Shown piece after piece: positions 12,151 to 25,900 of a stretch of 64,000 nt of DNA. Every line of letters begins with the position of its first letter. The stretch's first letter is position 1. Location of the stretch: positions 1-64,000 of the forward strand of contig JASANC010004875.1 of assembly GCA_030248135.1 (NCBI GenBank), written 5' to 3'. The translations under genes and the position numbers were made by a program. The notes beneath the pieces were generated by a model. That model did no database searches. It worked only from the letters and a program-made list of their open reading frames with translations, and was not told the origin of the DNA. This stretch comes from Theristus sp. LFF4_11 (taxonomy: Eukaryota; Nematoda; Chromadorea; Monhysterida; Xyalidae).

Positions 12151-15100
12151 GGTTGGTGTTGGGGGGGATGTGTTGGTGTGTTTTTGGGGTTGGGTTTGGA
12201 GGATAGAGGTGGGTTGGGGGGGGGTGTGGAAGGGGGGTTGGGGGGGGGTGAAAAGGAAAAAAGGAAAATGGGGGGGAATTTTTGGGAAATGGGGGGGGGG
12301 GAGGGGAGGGAGGGGGGTTGGGTTGTGTTTTGATGTGGGGGGGGGAGGTGGGGAGGGGAAAATTGTGGGGTTTTTGTTTGTATGGGGGTTAGTGGGAAAC
12401 ATTTATTTGCAAAAATGTTGTGAAGTTTTGTAATAAAAAATGCAGAAAATGGAACAATCCGCCGCTGGATCGTTCATGAAAGGCTCCGGGTTATCCGACG
12501 TCGGCAGCCGACTGACAATGCACGCTTCGAGAAAAGTGGCGCCGCACGGGTTTAGTAAAAGAGTTTTTTCACTCTTGTATCAAATCTATTACGTTTTGGT
12601 TGTAAAAAGTGAGTTTTTTTTATTATTTTCAGTCGAATCTTCACCAGCAACCCGGTGACAAGGCCGCATTCTCGAAAAGTCGACCGTCGCCGGCAGACGG
12701 TGAAGACGATGTACATCATGGCGAACACCGGACTGATGAATAAGTAGGACAACTGTTCGTTTTTTACGTGTCAGTTATTATTTTTTTCTGTCCGGTAAAA
12801 ACCAACACTGCATCCTGCATGTCGTCATGTTGTTGTGTGCTGATAAAATGTCGACCAAGCATTGCATTTATCCAAAAAAATAAGTGATTTGTTAGGAAAA
12901 TGATGATCCAGTTGTGAACGGTTGGAAATGGTCAATCAAATCAACAAAAAAAAGAATTTTAATAAAATCTGATTTTCAGTCAGGAAGTTCGCTCCGATGA
13001 CGCTCGCTGTCTGTGCACCGTGAAACTGTTGAACGACGCGCAGTTGTGGATCGAGCCGGACTTCAGTGCAGCACTCGATCCACCGTATACCGTAGAGGGA
13101 AAACAAGGTACGGTACGGTGTACGGTACGGTACGGTCGAAAGCCGATAACTGCGGTCCACAACAGCGCGGCCTTGTGCCAAAAAGGATGTTGTTCACAAA
13201 CTGTTTTTGCAATTTGAATGATCAGGAATCTTCCAATACACGATCACGAATCGTTCCGCCACGCCGGACGAGCGAGCCTCGCAGCTGCTGACGAAATCAG
13301 AGCAGCCGGATCGATTCAGCTGGATGCAGACGGCGATCGGTGGCACCGAATTCGAATTAGTCTGTTGTTACTTTTAAAAAAATAGCGGAAATTTTGAAGT
13401 TCTGTTAATCAGATTGAATTGAAATGTCAAAATTTCAAAATCCTTTTTTGGGTGTGTTGAATTTTTTAATAACGTTTTCATTGATTGGCTTTTAGAACCA
13501 CAAGCTGAGTTGCTGCTAATTTTGAATATTTGTGTGCTGATTGCCGGCCAGTAAGAAGTTTCAACTTTTTTGTTGTTTTTTTGTTTTAAGCCCGATGACA
13601 ACGTGTTGCGAACGCTGGTGCTGGTGGAAATTCGTGAGTGGTCAATTTCTTTGAAAACTGACACTAACCTGCTCTTGTTTTCTGCACAATTCAACCAATC
13701 AGTCAAAAAGACAAAAATGTTATGTTGTTTTAATATTTAAAATCACAAAGTGATTTTTTAGTGAGTGGTGACGCGTTTGAATACGACAATCTGATGGTAC
13801 ATCACATTGTGGACATGCCGAAAGGCTGGCACTGCAATAACGCTGAACGCATCGAGGGCCTCTCGCCCATTTGTGCGTCCTCTGTTTTTGAAACGGTTGG
13901 TCCACAACACCAATTTTTGATCCCAGAAGGCATTTACGCAAAGTAAGTCCCAACAGCGACCCCGAACACCCCTCAACTAAGGCCCTAAGAGAGGCCCGAC
14001 AACGAACGTTTCAAACGAAGTTTTGCCCCAGTTACGGCCTCAGCTGGGGCTGTTTTGATTTTTCATATCGTCTGCATTTTGTATTTGGCGTTTTTTTTGA
14101 AAAACCTAGCAAAAGACAAAACTTCATTTCAGTCGCCTCGAACGCATTTCGGTGCCATATTCGAACTGCAACTTGACTACCACATGAATCGATACGATCC
14201 CGAGCCGGGTCTTCTGCCGCGATGGCCCCAACTTTTGCTCTGTGTATCCTCTGTTGATTCGGTCGGGCGATATCGCACCGAAGGCTATGGCTATGCGACC
14301 TTGCCGACGAGACCTGGTCGGCTTGAATAGGGGGCTTTGTTATCGATATTAACTGAGAAAATTAGAACCATGCAGTTTAGTTTGGTGTTAGTTCTGGTTT
14401 CAGTGTTGACATTTTGGTTGTGGATTGAGTAAATCAGAAATGCCGAGCGTTTTTATTCATGACCATACCACCAGAATGCTGGTATGTAACAACAGAAATC
14501 AATCAAACTGCTAAACAGTAGAAGCACACGCAGCCACCTGCTACAGCTGGAGAATTCCATGAATGCATTTCCATCATTAGCACTAGCTTCAGCTGTGTGA
14601 CTGTTCATTCAGCGCTAGGCTGCGGGACTTCTACTATTACTAAACTTTGAGTGCCTAATGATCAACCTCCAACCAAAAAATCAGGCGAAGAAACAGTCGA
14701 AGTTCGAACTTGGCGTCCAGTGCGCGACCAAGTCGACGAATTGCGACGCTTCTTTGTTGGTGGGTCGTCGGAAATGGAGGACGTCAGGGCGATCACTGGC
14801 AGGTCATACGTGGAATCGCAGGTGCGGCGAGAGTTTAGATGTTTTTTTAGATTACCTGCAATATGCAAACCTACTGTGAATCCCACGGAAGATGACGTCT
14901 ATGTATGTACTGGTTTTGAGCCTTGAGAAGATTTCATTTGCTGGCAGAATCCTGATTGCAAAGAATCAACCGAATAATGCGCACCAAACCAACCACGCAA
15001 CCACCTAATTGAAAATTTCAAGCCAAATTTTGTTTCTTTCGATTTCAGGACGAAATCGTCACCCGGATGAATTGCATGAACTTGAACACAGTTGCCTCGG

Positions 15101-15708
15101 GCGCCGTCACCGTCCGCATGCGCGCCGTACATCAGTGCAAGTGAGTGTGCCTGGTTGGTTAAAAAAGAATCGAAATTCCACACGGAACTTGTTGTGGAAC
15201 ACTTTAAGGAATAATTCGGAACGGATTTGTTTACGCAACTGTTTACGAAACCCACCCTGTACGCAATTGTTTTCAAAATTTGGTACAATTTTTTACGGAA
15301 TATTTGCTGCGGAATTAGTCTCTTTTTGTGCAGAGGAAGCAAAGTAATGTTGAATGGATCAGTGGAAAAGCCGCACAACTGAAAACTGAACGTGCTCTTT
15401 TGAGTCCGAATGAATTTTTTTTTGGCGCGGAATTCTTTGCAGATTTCACTGCCGGAATTCTTCCCGCAATTTTCGGTGGAACTCAATGGATATTCCTCTG
15501 CACATAACATTTCAGGTCATTCATCAGCGTTGAGCGACAACGCCAATTGAAGTACGGCGCCATGTTGGAGAAGATTGGAGCCACTGGTCAGGGCATACAC
15601 TCGAGTATTCTGGCGGTGCTTGAGGCGTTCCAGAGGGCACGAATGCGAATGATGAAAGTCAGAGAGAACTTGTTCGTGGAAGACGACACTGTTGGAGTGA
15701 AGAATTAG
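11949..15708 (+). CDS. MKS1: MKS1, B9-domain ciliary transition-zone protein
   Basis: Component of the MKS module at the ciliary base. Exons: 11949-12010, about 12446-12549, 12633-12743, 12980-13107, 13226-13359, 13591-13633, 13762-13895, 14133-14316, 14685-14821, 15049-15140 and 15516-15708 (TAG). From the third exon onward all phases agree. Landmarks: N-terminal FYSVIDPINNLRI; ERLRVIRRRQPTD; VKTMYIMANTG; CTVKLLNDAQLWIEPDF; then the B9 domain with FEYDNLMVHHIVDMP, GRYRTEGYGYATLPTRPG and TWRPVRDQVDELRRFFVGG. The C-terminus ends with ILAVLEAFQRARMRMMKV. The first two junctions (12010/12446 and 12549/12633) do not keep frame with the best-matching translation. Either exons are missing in the G-run tract at 12083-12412 or there are single-base errors. 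The region corresponding to roughly residues 30-190 of vertebrate MKS1 is largely absent. A long (TGAT)n tract starts 13 bp after the stop. Confidence 0.85.
12083..12412. repeat. G-homopolymer-rich tract, probable sequence artefact
   Basis: Long G runs interrupted by T and occasional A, with one run of nearly 30 G. Composition is unlike anything nearby. It sits in MKS1 intron 1, where exons may be missing. Confidence 0.6.
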
Positions 15709-15721
15709 GGGAATTGGGATT

Positions 15722-15723
15722 TG

Positions 15724-15798
<75 letters not shown>

Positions 15799-15799
15799 A
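15722..15799. repeat. (TGAT)n microsatellite
   Basis: About 19 uninterrupted copies of TTGA/TGAT immediately after the MKS1 stop codon, probably within its 3' UTR. Confidence 0.95.
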
Positions 15800-16279
15800 T
15801 TTGATTGTTCATGTTCAGAATACACTGCACTTACACGTGGCAAAATTTTCTTTTTTCACGCTAAAACAAAAATCCGTAACCGTTTGCCAAGAATAATTTC
15901 AGCTAATATAAAAATTTTCATGTAAAACGTTATTTTGAAAACGATCAGGTGACTTATCGTTAGAGGCAAGGCAAGACATGATCTTAGGCATGCTTTTGAA
16001 ATCATTCGGCTTAATGAGATTCTTGCAAAAGATTAGTCAAAGTCTCTGACACGTTGTACTTTCAGCCTCGTTAATTTTATGCATGAAGCAGATTACATTC
16101 ACATGAAATTGTTGCATAATATAGAAAATATATTGCATGTTCATGAAATTTTGCAAACATACGTTTTCCTTAAATTCAGCTCGGAAAAACCTCATTTCAA
16201 GTTCATTAAATGATGCGGAAAAGCTGAAAACGACCAAGCTGAAACTGTTAAGTATGTAACTGTTTCGCGTGGAAAAAAC

Positions 16280-19200
16280 ATGCTCACAGATCCGGTTGTC
16301 GACCTGTTCAACCAATCAGCGTTGGTCTTGCTACACGAGACTTTGAATGCGACCAATGAGAGCGCGGCGAGTGTTGATCCGTGCGATGATGAGTCGTCGC
16401 ACGGAATACACGTGAGTAAGAATTTTTGTTTGAATCAGACGCATTGATTGGCTGCCAAATTATAGTTTAAAAAGCAAATTCATGACAGCGTAAAATTACT
16501 TTCGAAACCAAAATTCCGTTTCTTTAATTTTTTTAAATTTCAGTTAATTTTAGTGGAAATTTTTACCAGATATTCCGTTTTGATTTCAATCGTGTCAAGA
16601 CACCGTTCACGATTGCGATGTGGCTGCTGGTGGCGAGCTATGGAAAAGTCGTGTTTCACATGTCAAAACGGTTCGTTTCGTTTTTATTATGCCAAAAATA
16701 TGCAAGTCTTAAGGCGCATTCATGATGAAGCAGCATTTTGGTGATGCGTAGTTCAAAACCTATAGCTACGCGGTCACCAAATACTGTTTTATGAATGCAC
16801 CTGAACGATCGGGTCGCGTAGAACGGCTGAAGTGTCCAGCGCTTGGCATTTTGTTTGAGTTATCCTTAGAACCGTTACCGTTCATAATATTTTCCAGGCT
16901 TGTCGAATTCTTCCCGGACAGCTCGCTGCTGCTGGTGCTGGGTCTACTGATCGGCATCATCCTATACGCTCTCGATATGCACCAGTACACGTTGGACGCT
17001 GACGTGTTCTTTATGGTGCGTGTTCATAAAAAAATCAGATGTCAAGGCGGTTTGATCGACTGAATGTGTGCCTATTTTTTTTCCGTTTTTTAAGAGTGAC
17101 TGAATCACATGATGATTGAAAAGCCGAACATTCGAGAATTTCTTTCACACATTTCCAAAAACGAATCGAAATATTTTGTTCAGTTCCTACTGCCGCCGAT
17201 CGTGCTGGACGCCGGCTATTTCGTGCCGACCTCAGCGTTCTTCGACAACATCGTCTCGATTCTGACGTTCGCCATTGTTGGCACCTTGTTCAATTCGTTC
17301 GCAATTGGTAGAGGGGAGAGGCTCTAGTATTGATGATTCTGTTGACCTGTGCATCGTGTGTGCGCTGCTGCAGCACTGAAATCGGGCGCCCTGCCCTACG
17401 CAGCTGCGACAAGATTGGCTCCGTCTCGCTTTTGTTCTACCATCTGTATGTTTGTTTGCACCTGTCACTTTTAGTCGCAGAATACAGAGCCCGCAATTGC
17501 ATGAAGTGACGAAATCGCGTTTAGAAAGCAGTGTGGTACCCTTGGCCAGAAAAATGTGCTTTTCCATTTCAACCGAACCAGGTACATTCGTTCTTTTTGA
17601 TTCGAAGTTTCGCATGCTCTGTATTCTCCGAAACAGTGACAGATAAACAAGCATACTTTAGCGTCTCTGGCCGTCGCAGGCTTTGACGTTCCCAGGGATT
17701 TTTGCCTGTCAAGGTACGAGGCTCTCTCTATGCATCTCTGGCAGTAATACCGTATTACCCCCAATAAACCCCCATGGGGGATTAATACGTCAGCGACTTT
17801 TAGGGGTGGGGGTTTATTGGTGGGGGGGGGGGATTATTGGTGGGGGGGTTTATTATACAAAAATTTCTGGGGGTGGGGTTTTGTTGAAAAATGGCAAAAA
17901 TACCTTGCATGGCAGGCAAGAAAGTTGCAGAAACTTCTACTTTTCACAGAGATTTCCTTTTGTAACAGCCTTTTGTAATGAAATTACCATTAACTCATCC
18001 ATTTGGGGCCTTTGGTAGCACAATTTCACTAATGTCACTGCATTCAGCCACTGAATTCGCTGGGTATGTGTTTCAAACAGGTTTCCAATTAACCCCCATG
18101 GGGGATTATTTGTGGGGGGGGGGGGATTATTTGGAAACTGGTCGGGGGGGTGGGGGTTTATTGGTGGGGGGGGATTAATGGTGGGGGGGGGGTTTAATGG
18201 GGGTAATACTGTATGTACCTTCTCTCATAAGTTTGGTAATGTTTTGAGTAAGAAAAAACTGAAAAACAACACCATTTTTCGCGCATCGCAGGATTGACGC
18301 TATTTGGTCTATCGGAGTTGCAGCTGTTCTCAGTGCAGCCGAGTTTGATCGAGATCTTTCTCTTCAGTTCGTTGATATCGGCCGTCGATCCAGTCGCCGT
18401 GTTGGTCGTCTTCGAGGAGGTCGTTGGAATTATTCAAAAAAGTTTTCAGAAATCACGGAATTTGGATTCATAAATCGTCTAAGAACTGCTTGATTCTGTG
18501 AATGGGACTTTTTGTCGTTGATGTTGTTTTTGTTGTTACAAAAGTTGTTTGCTAGTTTTTTTTGTCATGCAGGTTCACGTGAACAAAGCGCTGTACATCA
18601 ACGTGTTCGGCGAAAGTATCATCAACGATGCAGTGAGCGTTGTAAGTTGGATTGGTGGAGATTGTTTTACAGAATATTGTGCATTTATTCAAACGTGTCC
18701 GGACTAAAATGACGTCATCTGCTTTAAAAACACCCGTTTGTCAGAGTACAGGCACTAAAATGTCAGTTTGGTGTGACTGATTCGACATTCACCAATTTTT
18801 TTGCGGGTAAATCGGCTAAACGGAAAGTCTGGTTTGATGTGAACGGCAAGCGCATGTTGCAGCACATGACGTCATTTCAGTGGGACACGTTTAAAAAATA
18901 GGTCATACCTAATACTAGGACTAACGGTTTGATAGTGGGTTACATATGTGCGGAAATGGTTGTCTTGCTATGCAGCTGGGAGCATTTTTTGCGTTCGTTT
19001 CCCGTTGTTTGTTGACTGTGGTCAACAATTGTTTCCCCTGAACTCAGGTGCTATTCCACACATTCCTCCATCTGGTTGGTGTTAACAACGTGCACTGTTC
19101 CTGGTTCGTTCATCTGCTCAAAGGACTATTCGCATTAGTGATCGTCAGTCTGGGCGGTGTATTCATCGGCATCTGTTGGGCGCTGTTGACAAGTTTCACG

Positions 19201-22200
19201 ACCAGGTTGATGCAAATTGTAGTTTGTTCAACTGATTTGCAAAAGTTAGTTTTGAAAAAAAAACTTAAAAACTTATGAAACGACACGAAAATGTATTTCA
19301 TGTAACGTCTCATAGCGCTACACAATGTGTATACGTAGATTTGCGTCTCGTGTCACTGACGTTTCATAGCCCATCAATAAAACATATCAATTGAAATGCA
19401 TACCCAACGAGCGCAAAATTCTTTGCAGGTTTACGGAGCACTGTAAAATCCTGAATCCAGTGTTCGTCGTCGTGATGCCGTACTGCGCCTACTTGATGTC
19501 TGAAATGCTGCATTTCTCGGGAATTATGGCGTAACGACAACATTTTGACATATTTTTAAATTTTCAAAAATACAGGGTGGCCCTTAAGTAATAATGAATT
19601 TTAATTGAATTACTTGAACGGTTGATGAGTTACAACGATTCAAAGTTGCTCACTACTAATGAAATTAATTTTCCGGAAATGCAAACGACAATCAGCTCAA
19701 TCAACACTAATCAGCAAATCGTGAACTCCAATGCAAAGCCGATCAACATTGTTGCATTGTTTTTCAGCGTTGTGATTTGCGCGATGGTCATGCGCGCTTA
19801 CGTGAAATCGAACATCAGGCACGAAATTTGAAGTTTGCATTCAAATTCGGTTGCAATTATTTACATATGTTCTCCCGTATATTTTTCAGCGGAAAAACGG
19901 AGATTGCATGCAAATACCTGATAAAAATGGTGTCCAGCAGCAGTGAGACGATCATTTTCATATTCCTCGGCCTCTCCACCGTCGCCAGTCAGCATAATTT
20001 CGATCTGTTATTTGTTGTGGCCGTTCTGCTCGCCTGCTTTTTATTTCGCGCCGTCGGTTGGTTGGGCGACTGTTGATTTTCTGTGAATTTCTTTTTGCTG
20101 AAAACTGATTGGCCGCGTGGGTCTGAATTTGGCGAGCCGATTGGTTGGTCAGTCGCTTTATTTGTGAGCGTACAACTGAGTGAAGCACACAACTGTACAG
20201 GGTACAGTCGTATGTTCAGTCACTTGTGCGGTGCACAAGTCCACATGGAGGACATGTGCGCAGTGTACGGTATGGCGGAATAAATAAGACAGTCTTAGTC
20301 TTGTCAATCAAGGCGAGACGTGTTGCAGACTAGGAGTTGTGTTTTTCATGAATGCGAAGATATTCGCCAATCGAGTGTGCAATGGACAAAGAATGCACAG
20401 AATAGGAACCGCGTTAACTTTAAGAAACACTCAAATTTGACACACAATCGAGGTTTCTAAACGTCATTTTTCTTTCTTTCAAATTTCGCGCGCTCCTTGC
20501 ACCCTGAACAAAGCTGCCATGTTTAATCGGCCATACCGTACACGCGTATGCTTCACTGGTGTGTACGTTGTACAAGCATATGTTTCACTCGATTGTACAG
20601 TGTACATGGGTATGCTGAAGTCAATATTGACCAATCCGTGCGTCTAAAATTCAGCTAGCAGTCAATACTCAGCCCAACGAAACACGTTTCATTGTTCATT
20701 CACCAACTTTCGCCAAAAATTTCAGGTGTGCTCGCGCTCAGTTCTCTGTTGAACTATTTCGGTTTCAGCAATTTGAACACAGTCGATCAGTTTATCATGG
20801 CCTACGGTGGACTGCGTGGCGCCGTCGCGTACGGCTTGGTGATGGCGTTGCCGGCCAGTGTTGCGGCGAAGAGCACCTTTGTCACGGCAACGATTGTCGT
20901 GATATTCGTGACCGTCTTTCTTCAAGTGTGATTTTTTTATTTTGTTCCAGAGATTCAATACGCGCATAGAATGGTAAACAGTTTCGTTTCACGCATGACG
21001 CGGGAATTCAAAATCGGCAAAGTGAACCAAGTCCCTAAATAGGGTCGAGTAACTTAGACGATTTTGAATTGCCACATAAAGATTGAAACTGGTTCCCTTT
21101 CTACGTCTGCACACACGCATTCAACCTCAGAATCTAAAAAAATTGATAATGTGTGTGCACGGCATTTTAACGTTCCAGACCGAACTGCACAGACACCAGA
21201 ACTTTCAATTTGGATGACACCTTCGCGTATCACGTAAAGGAATCAACCAAGCTGAATGTCCGATTTGCTGTGCTGACATGACGTCATTTCTGTGCGACAT
21301 GTTTAAAAAATTATGCTGAATTGAAACGGAAATTTACTCCAAATAACAAACGTTTCGTACATTTTCAAAGGGAACAACTATAAAACCACTGGTTAATCTA
21401 CTGCACGTTGAACGTCATGAACACCGGGAGAAAACTGTCTGCGAGCATCTGACGGGACGGGTGAGCGCAAAAAAAACTGCTTTGAAATGAGAATAATAGC
21501 AGATACTGCGAGTTAGCACAAGGAATACGATTTCAACCCATTTGGTATTCTATAGCTTGACACGATCTTACCTATACTGCACACATTTTCGATTGTCGAA
21601 GACAGGTAGGCAAAAAAGTTTTAGGCACCGACACAACAAAGAATTTTTAGTTTTTCCAAGTTTATACATGTTTCATTGCAGTTACTGAAGCATGCGCTTG
21701 CCGGCATTGAGGACCTGTGCGGGATACACGGCAGCAACTGGTGGCGGGACCGGTAAATAAAGTGAAATTTCATTTTTCTGCTTGCTTGCGTGCGTGCTAC
21801 TTCTATGCTAGGGATACGAGTTCTTTGACGCTCCTCCCAATACATGCGCCCCGACCTCTTCGAATTGGCTTCATGAACGCTGTTTCTACCATCAACGGGG
21901 CAGTGAACAAGTGCTGAACTAATCGGACAGACTTTGACAATGACTTGCAGCAAAAACCACTGAAGATTTGAGCTTACCAAAAAACACACGTTTTCGACTA
22001 AATCAATGGCAGCTTCGACCAGTTCAACTCGATGTACCTGCGGCCCACGTTGCTCTCGAATCGGTGCGCCACCGCGGCAGACATGAGCATCTGGGACGCA
22101 ACCGTCCGCATCGCGACGAAGGAGGCCGTCAAGGCGGCACGCGCGAACCCGTCCGGAATGTTCGACAGAACACCGTCGCAGACAACTTTGTACGGAAATT

Positions 22201-22849
22201 TGTTTGTTCTTTGAATAGAAAAATTGTTGTCCCACTGAGAAAAAAAACACAAGGGCAGGTTGTCAGGAACCACACCGAAATTCGTTTGCATCACTCCAGA
22301 ACCGTCAACAAAACATTCTGCTGAACAAATTGTTCCGTAAAATGTTCAGTAGACGTACTGAGTGCGATGACTCCGGGTGGTGCCGCCAGTCGCTTTCGCT
22401 TCCTACACAAATGTTCTAATCGTAGTCGTTCTGCTATGGCTTTCAGTGCTTTGTGGAAGTTTTTTTGAACAAATTTGCCCCACAAAAAATTTCGAAAACC
22501 AAATGCGCGCCCGGCGCAGAACAGCGGGGGGCGGGACGGCGGTGAGCAGAGGACACGAAACCCCCGGCGGGGGCCGGAAAAGACCGGGGGCCGCACCACA
22601 ACAAAAAAGAGAGAGGCGGGGGGGGGGGGGAGGGGGGGGAACGGAAAAAAAGGGGGGGGAGGGGCGGGCGGGGGGGCACACACACGGTGGGGGTGGGGGT
22701 GGGTGGGGCCACAGCGCGGGGGGGGGGGGGGGGGGCCCGAAAAAAAAAAGAGGAAAAAAAAAAAAAAAAAAGTTTTCGGCGGGGGCGGGGCGGCGGGAAG
22801 AGGGGGGCGGGCGAGAGAGGGGGGGGGGAGGGGGGGGGGGTGGGGGGGA

Positions 22850-22900
<51 letters not shown>

Positions 22901-25900
22901 GGGGGGCTTGACTTACTTGACTTAGTTCGTCGCTCCGCGTAGCGCGGCTCCCGTTGTTCGGGCTTCGACGCCGTTCACCACCGTTCCGGTTTTGTACGTG
23001 ATCGCCTCGATGTTTGCCGACCATCGCTGCCTGTCGTTCGCGCTCGCCTGAATAGTGCGGTACCAACTGCTGTAGTCGCCTCGCTTCTCAGCTGTCTCCG
23101 AACGCGGATATAGAATGCGCCCTCTCGCGTTGGTGTAGAGCGGTTTTGTCTCAGTTTTTGTGATCTCTCGCCACGTCACCTTCGGTCGCCCTCGCGCCCG
23201 CCGCCAGTCACGCTCCGCGCACGCCATGATCGCCCGCGCGGGAATGCGGCTCGGACTCATGCGCGCCACATGCCCCAGCCACCGTAGACGTCGCAGCTGA
23301 ATCAGCTGCGTGATGTCGCCCTGAGTGTTCGCCTTCGGCCCGAATGCGCGACGTTGCACGGTTTTATTTGTGACGCGATCAGACCAGTGAGTGCCGGTGA
23401 TGGAACGGAGCCACTGATTGTCTTGCACTTTTATTTTATTTAATGTTGAATTGTTAAGCGACCACAATTCGCAGCCGTAGAGCAGCGACGAGCGGATGCA
23501 CGCCGAGTACACCCGTGCCTTTGTGCGTATTGACACGTCGTGCGATCGCCACAGCCGCCGCAGGCTGTGGAACGCCAGGGCAGACAGCTTGATGCGCCGA
23601 TGAACATCGTCTGAACAGTCATTGTTCGCGTTTATTACCGCCCCCAAGTAGACCGCCGAGTCGACTCTTGGCAGTTGCACGCCGTCGATCGTAACGTCTG
23701 CCGCGTCCCCGGCGGGCCAGTCTGCGGCGAGCAATTCGCATTTTGCCGGCGCAAAACGCAGACCGACCCGTCCAGCTGCATTTGTCAGAGCGTTTAGGCC
23801 TCGCTGCAGTGAGGGCGTGGTCTGCGCAAATATGACCACGTCATCCGCGAATTCCAGTGATCTGAAGGTCGTCAACTGTGGCCCCTCCGTGCCGCTGCAG
23901 CCCATGGTAATGCCGTAACAGTCCCCGCAGTCGGTCTGAGCCTGTCGGATTATCCTGTCCATCACAAATGTGAACAGGACAGGACTGAGGACTCCTCCCT
24001 GCCAGACGCCGGTTCTCGGTACAAACGCTGCTGATAGGCCGCCGTATGCCCGGATTTTGGTACGCTGCTCGGTGTAGATTGCTTTTATTAGAGATATTAT
24101 TTTTGCCGGGAATCCGCCGGCGGCGAGAATATCGAACATTCTTTCTCTGTCGATAGAGTCAAAGGCACCTCGAATGTCAAGAAATGCCATCAGTGTCGGC
24201 CGATTGTAGAGCGCTCGCGTCTCCGTCAGCTGCCGCAGGGTGAATACGTTATCAACTGTGCCCCGGCCCACGCGGAAACCGGCCTGCTCTTCTCTCGCCA
24301 GTTGCTCTCTCAGCGTCGCTATGCGTACTAGCACAATTGTTTCGAACAGTTTAGTGATTGTCGGCAACAAGTTGATTCCTCTATAGTTTGCACACTCCAT
24401 TCTTGATTTTTTCTTGTGTATCGGAATGCAGACAGACTCTCTCCACTCAGGCGGAATCTGCTCTGTGTCCCAGATGCGCCTCAGACACTGATGCAGACGA
24501 TGGATTAGCGTCGCCGGTGCACATTTGAACAGTTCCGCTGGCAGACCATCCGGGCCCGCCGATTTTCCGGATCGAAGACGTTTGATCGCGTTTACGATTT
24601 CTTCAATTGTTGGTGGCTCAATGCTGACTGCTGAAGTGCTGTTGGTGGTGCTGTCAAGCGGACGTTGCAGTGGGGTGTCCCTGGGAGGTTCAGCACCGAA
24701 TTGGGTACTGAAGTGCTCCCTCCACCTCTCTAGTTTGTCCGCTGCGGTTACAAGCAGACTGCCGTCATCAGCTTTGATAGGGCCTCTCATAATACCCGCA
24801 TTCTGGCCGCACAGTCGCCGTATCGCCCGATATTGCTCTTTGGTGTCACCCACATTGGTCGCAATCTGAACTTCCTTCGCTCTCTGCTCCCACCAGTGTT
24901 CTCGGTCACACCTGGCAGATCGCCTGATTTGTTTCGTTGCATTTCGTCGCGCCTTGCCGATTAATTTGCGTCTTCTTTTAATTAAGTTTATTGTCTCGGA
25001 TCGGAATATTGGATTCTGCTGTTTGCGTCGGCTCTTTCGACCGCAGGCCTCCACTGCAGCAGTCCACATGTCTTCACGAATTCTCACCCAGCTCCAATCA
25101 TCATTGGTCGCAATCATGTCTAAACGGCTTTTGAATTTGTCTCTCACTGCATCATCGCCGAGTCGCTCGATGTCAATCAGCGGCGCGCCCGTCGCCCTTC
25201 TCTGGGTCCGCGGGAACTGGAGATGGCACTTGGCAACGACCAGCGCATGGTCCGAGTCAACGTGGGTGCGCCAGCAACTCCTGACGTCCGTGATGCACGC
25301 CCGCCATCGTCTTGCGATCAGCACATGGTCGATTTGCCGGAGCTGTCCGTTCGGTAGTCGATGCGTCGCCGTCTTACGCTTGCTGTGCTGAAATGTGGTG
25401 GACGACAGCACAAAGCCATTATTTTCCGCAAAAGTCACCAAACGCTGACCGTTATCGGTCCGTTTATCGGAACGGACACCGTGCTGCGCGCCGACGCTAC
25501 GCTCGAGTGGTGACAGCGGCCCCACGGCTGCGTTCAGGTCACCCGCGATCAGCACCACGTCGCCCGATGACGCCAGCGTGACGGAATGCGCCAGCTCTCG
25601 ATAGAACGTGTCCTTGACCTCGGCATCGTGCCCCTCATGCGGCGCGTACGCGACAACGATGAACAAGCCTCGCCGTCTTCTGCTGCCGGACCGCACGCCC
25701 ATGTACGTGCTGAAGCGAGCGCACGCCACCCTGTCGCTGACTGGAATGATGGCCGCCAGCGACCCCTCAGCGCGCTCGCTGATCAGGAAGCCAACGCCAG
25801 AGTGGTGATTTGTATTGTCATTGTTGTTGAATGTTATCAATCTGTAGTTGCGTTCGCCTAGCAGGTCGGAAACCTGCTCGTATGTTGTTGGCAGCCGTGT

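Noticed and set aside
12112..12433. Pro-rich or Gly/Trp-rich ORFs in the G-run tract
   Set aside because: Open frames are trivial in G/C homopolymers; likely base-calling artefact.
22377..23066. Gly-rich and Pro-rich ORFs at 22.4-23.0 kb
   Set aside because: Same reason: they traverse G/A homopolymers and partly overlap the retrotransposon end in another frame.
24525..25861. Plus-strand ORFs opposite the retrotransposon
   Set aside because: Shadow frames of a high-GC coding region on the minus strand; no family resemblance.
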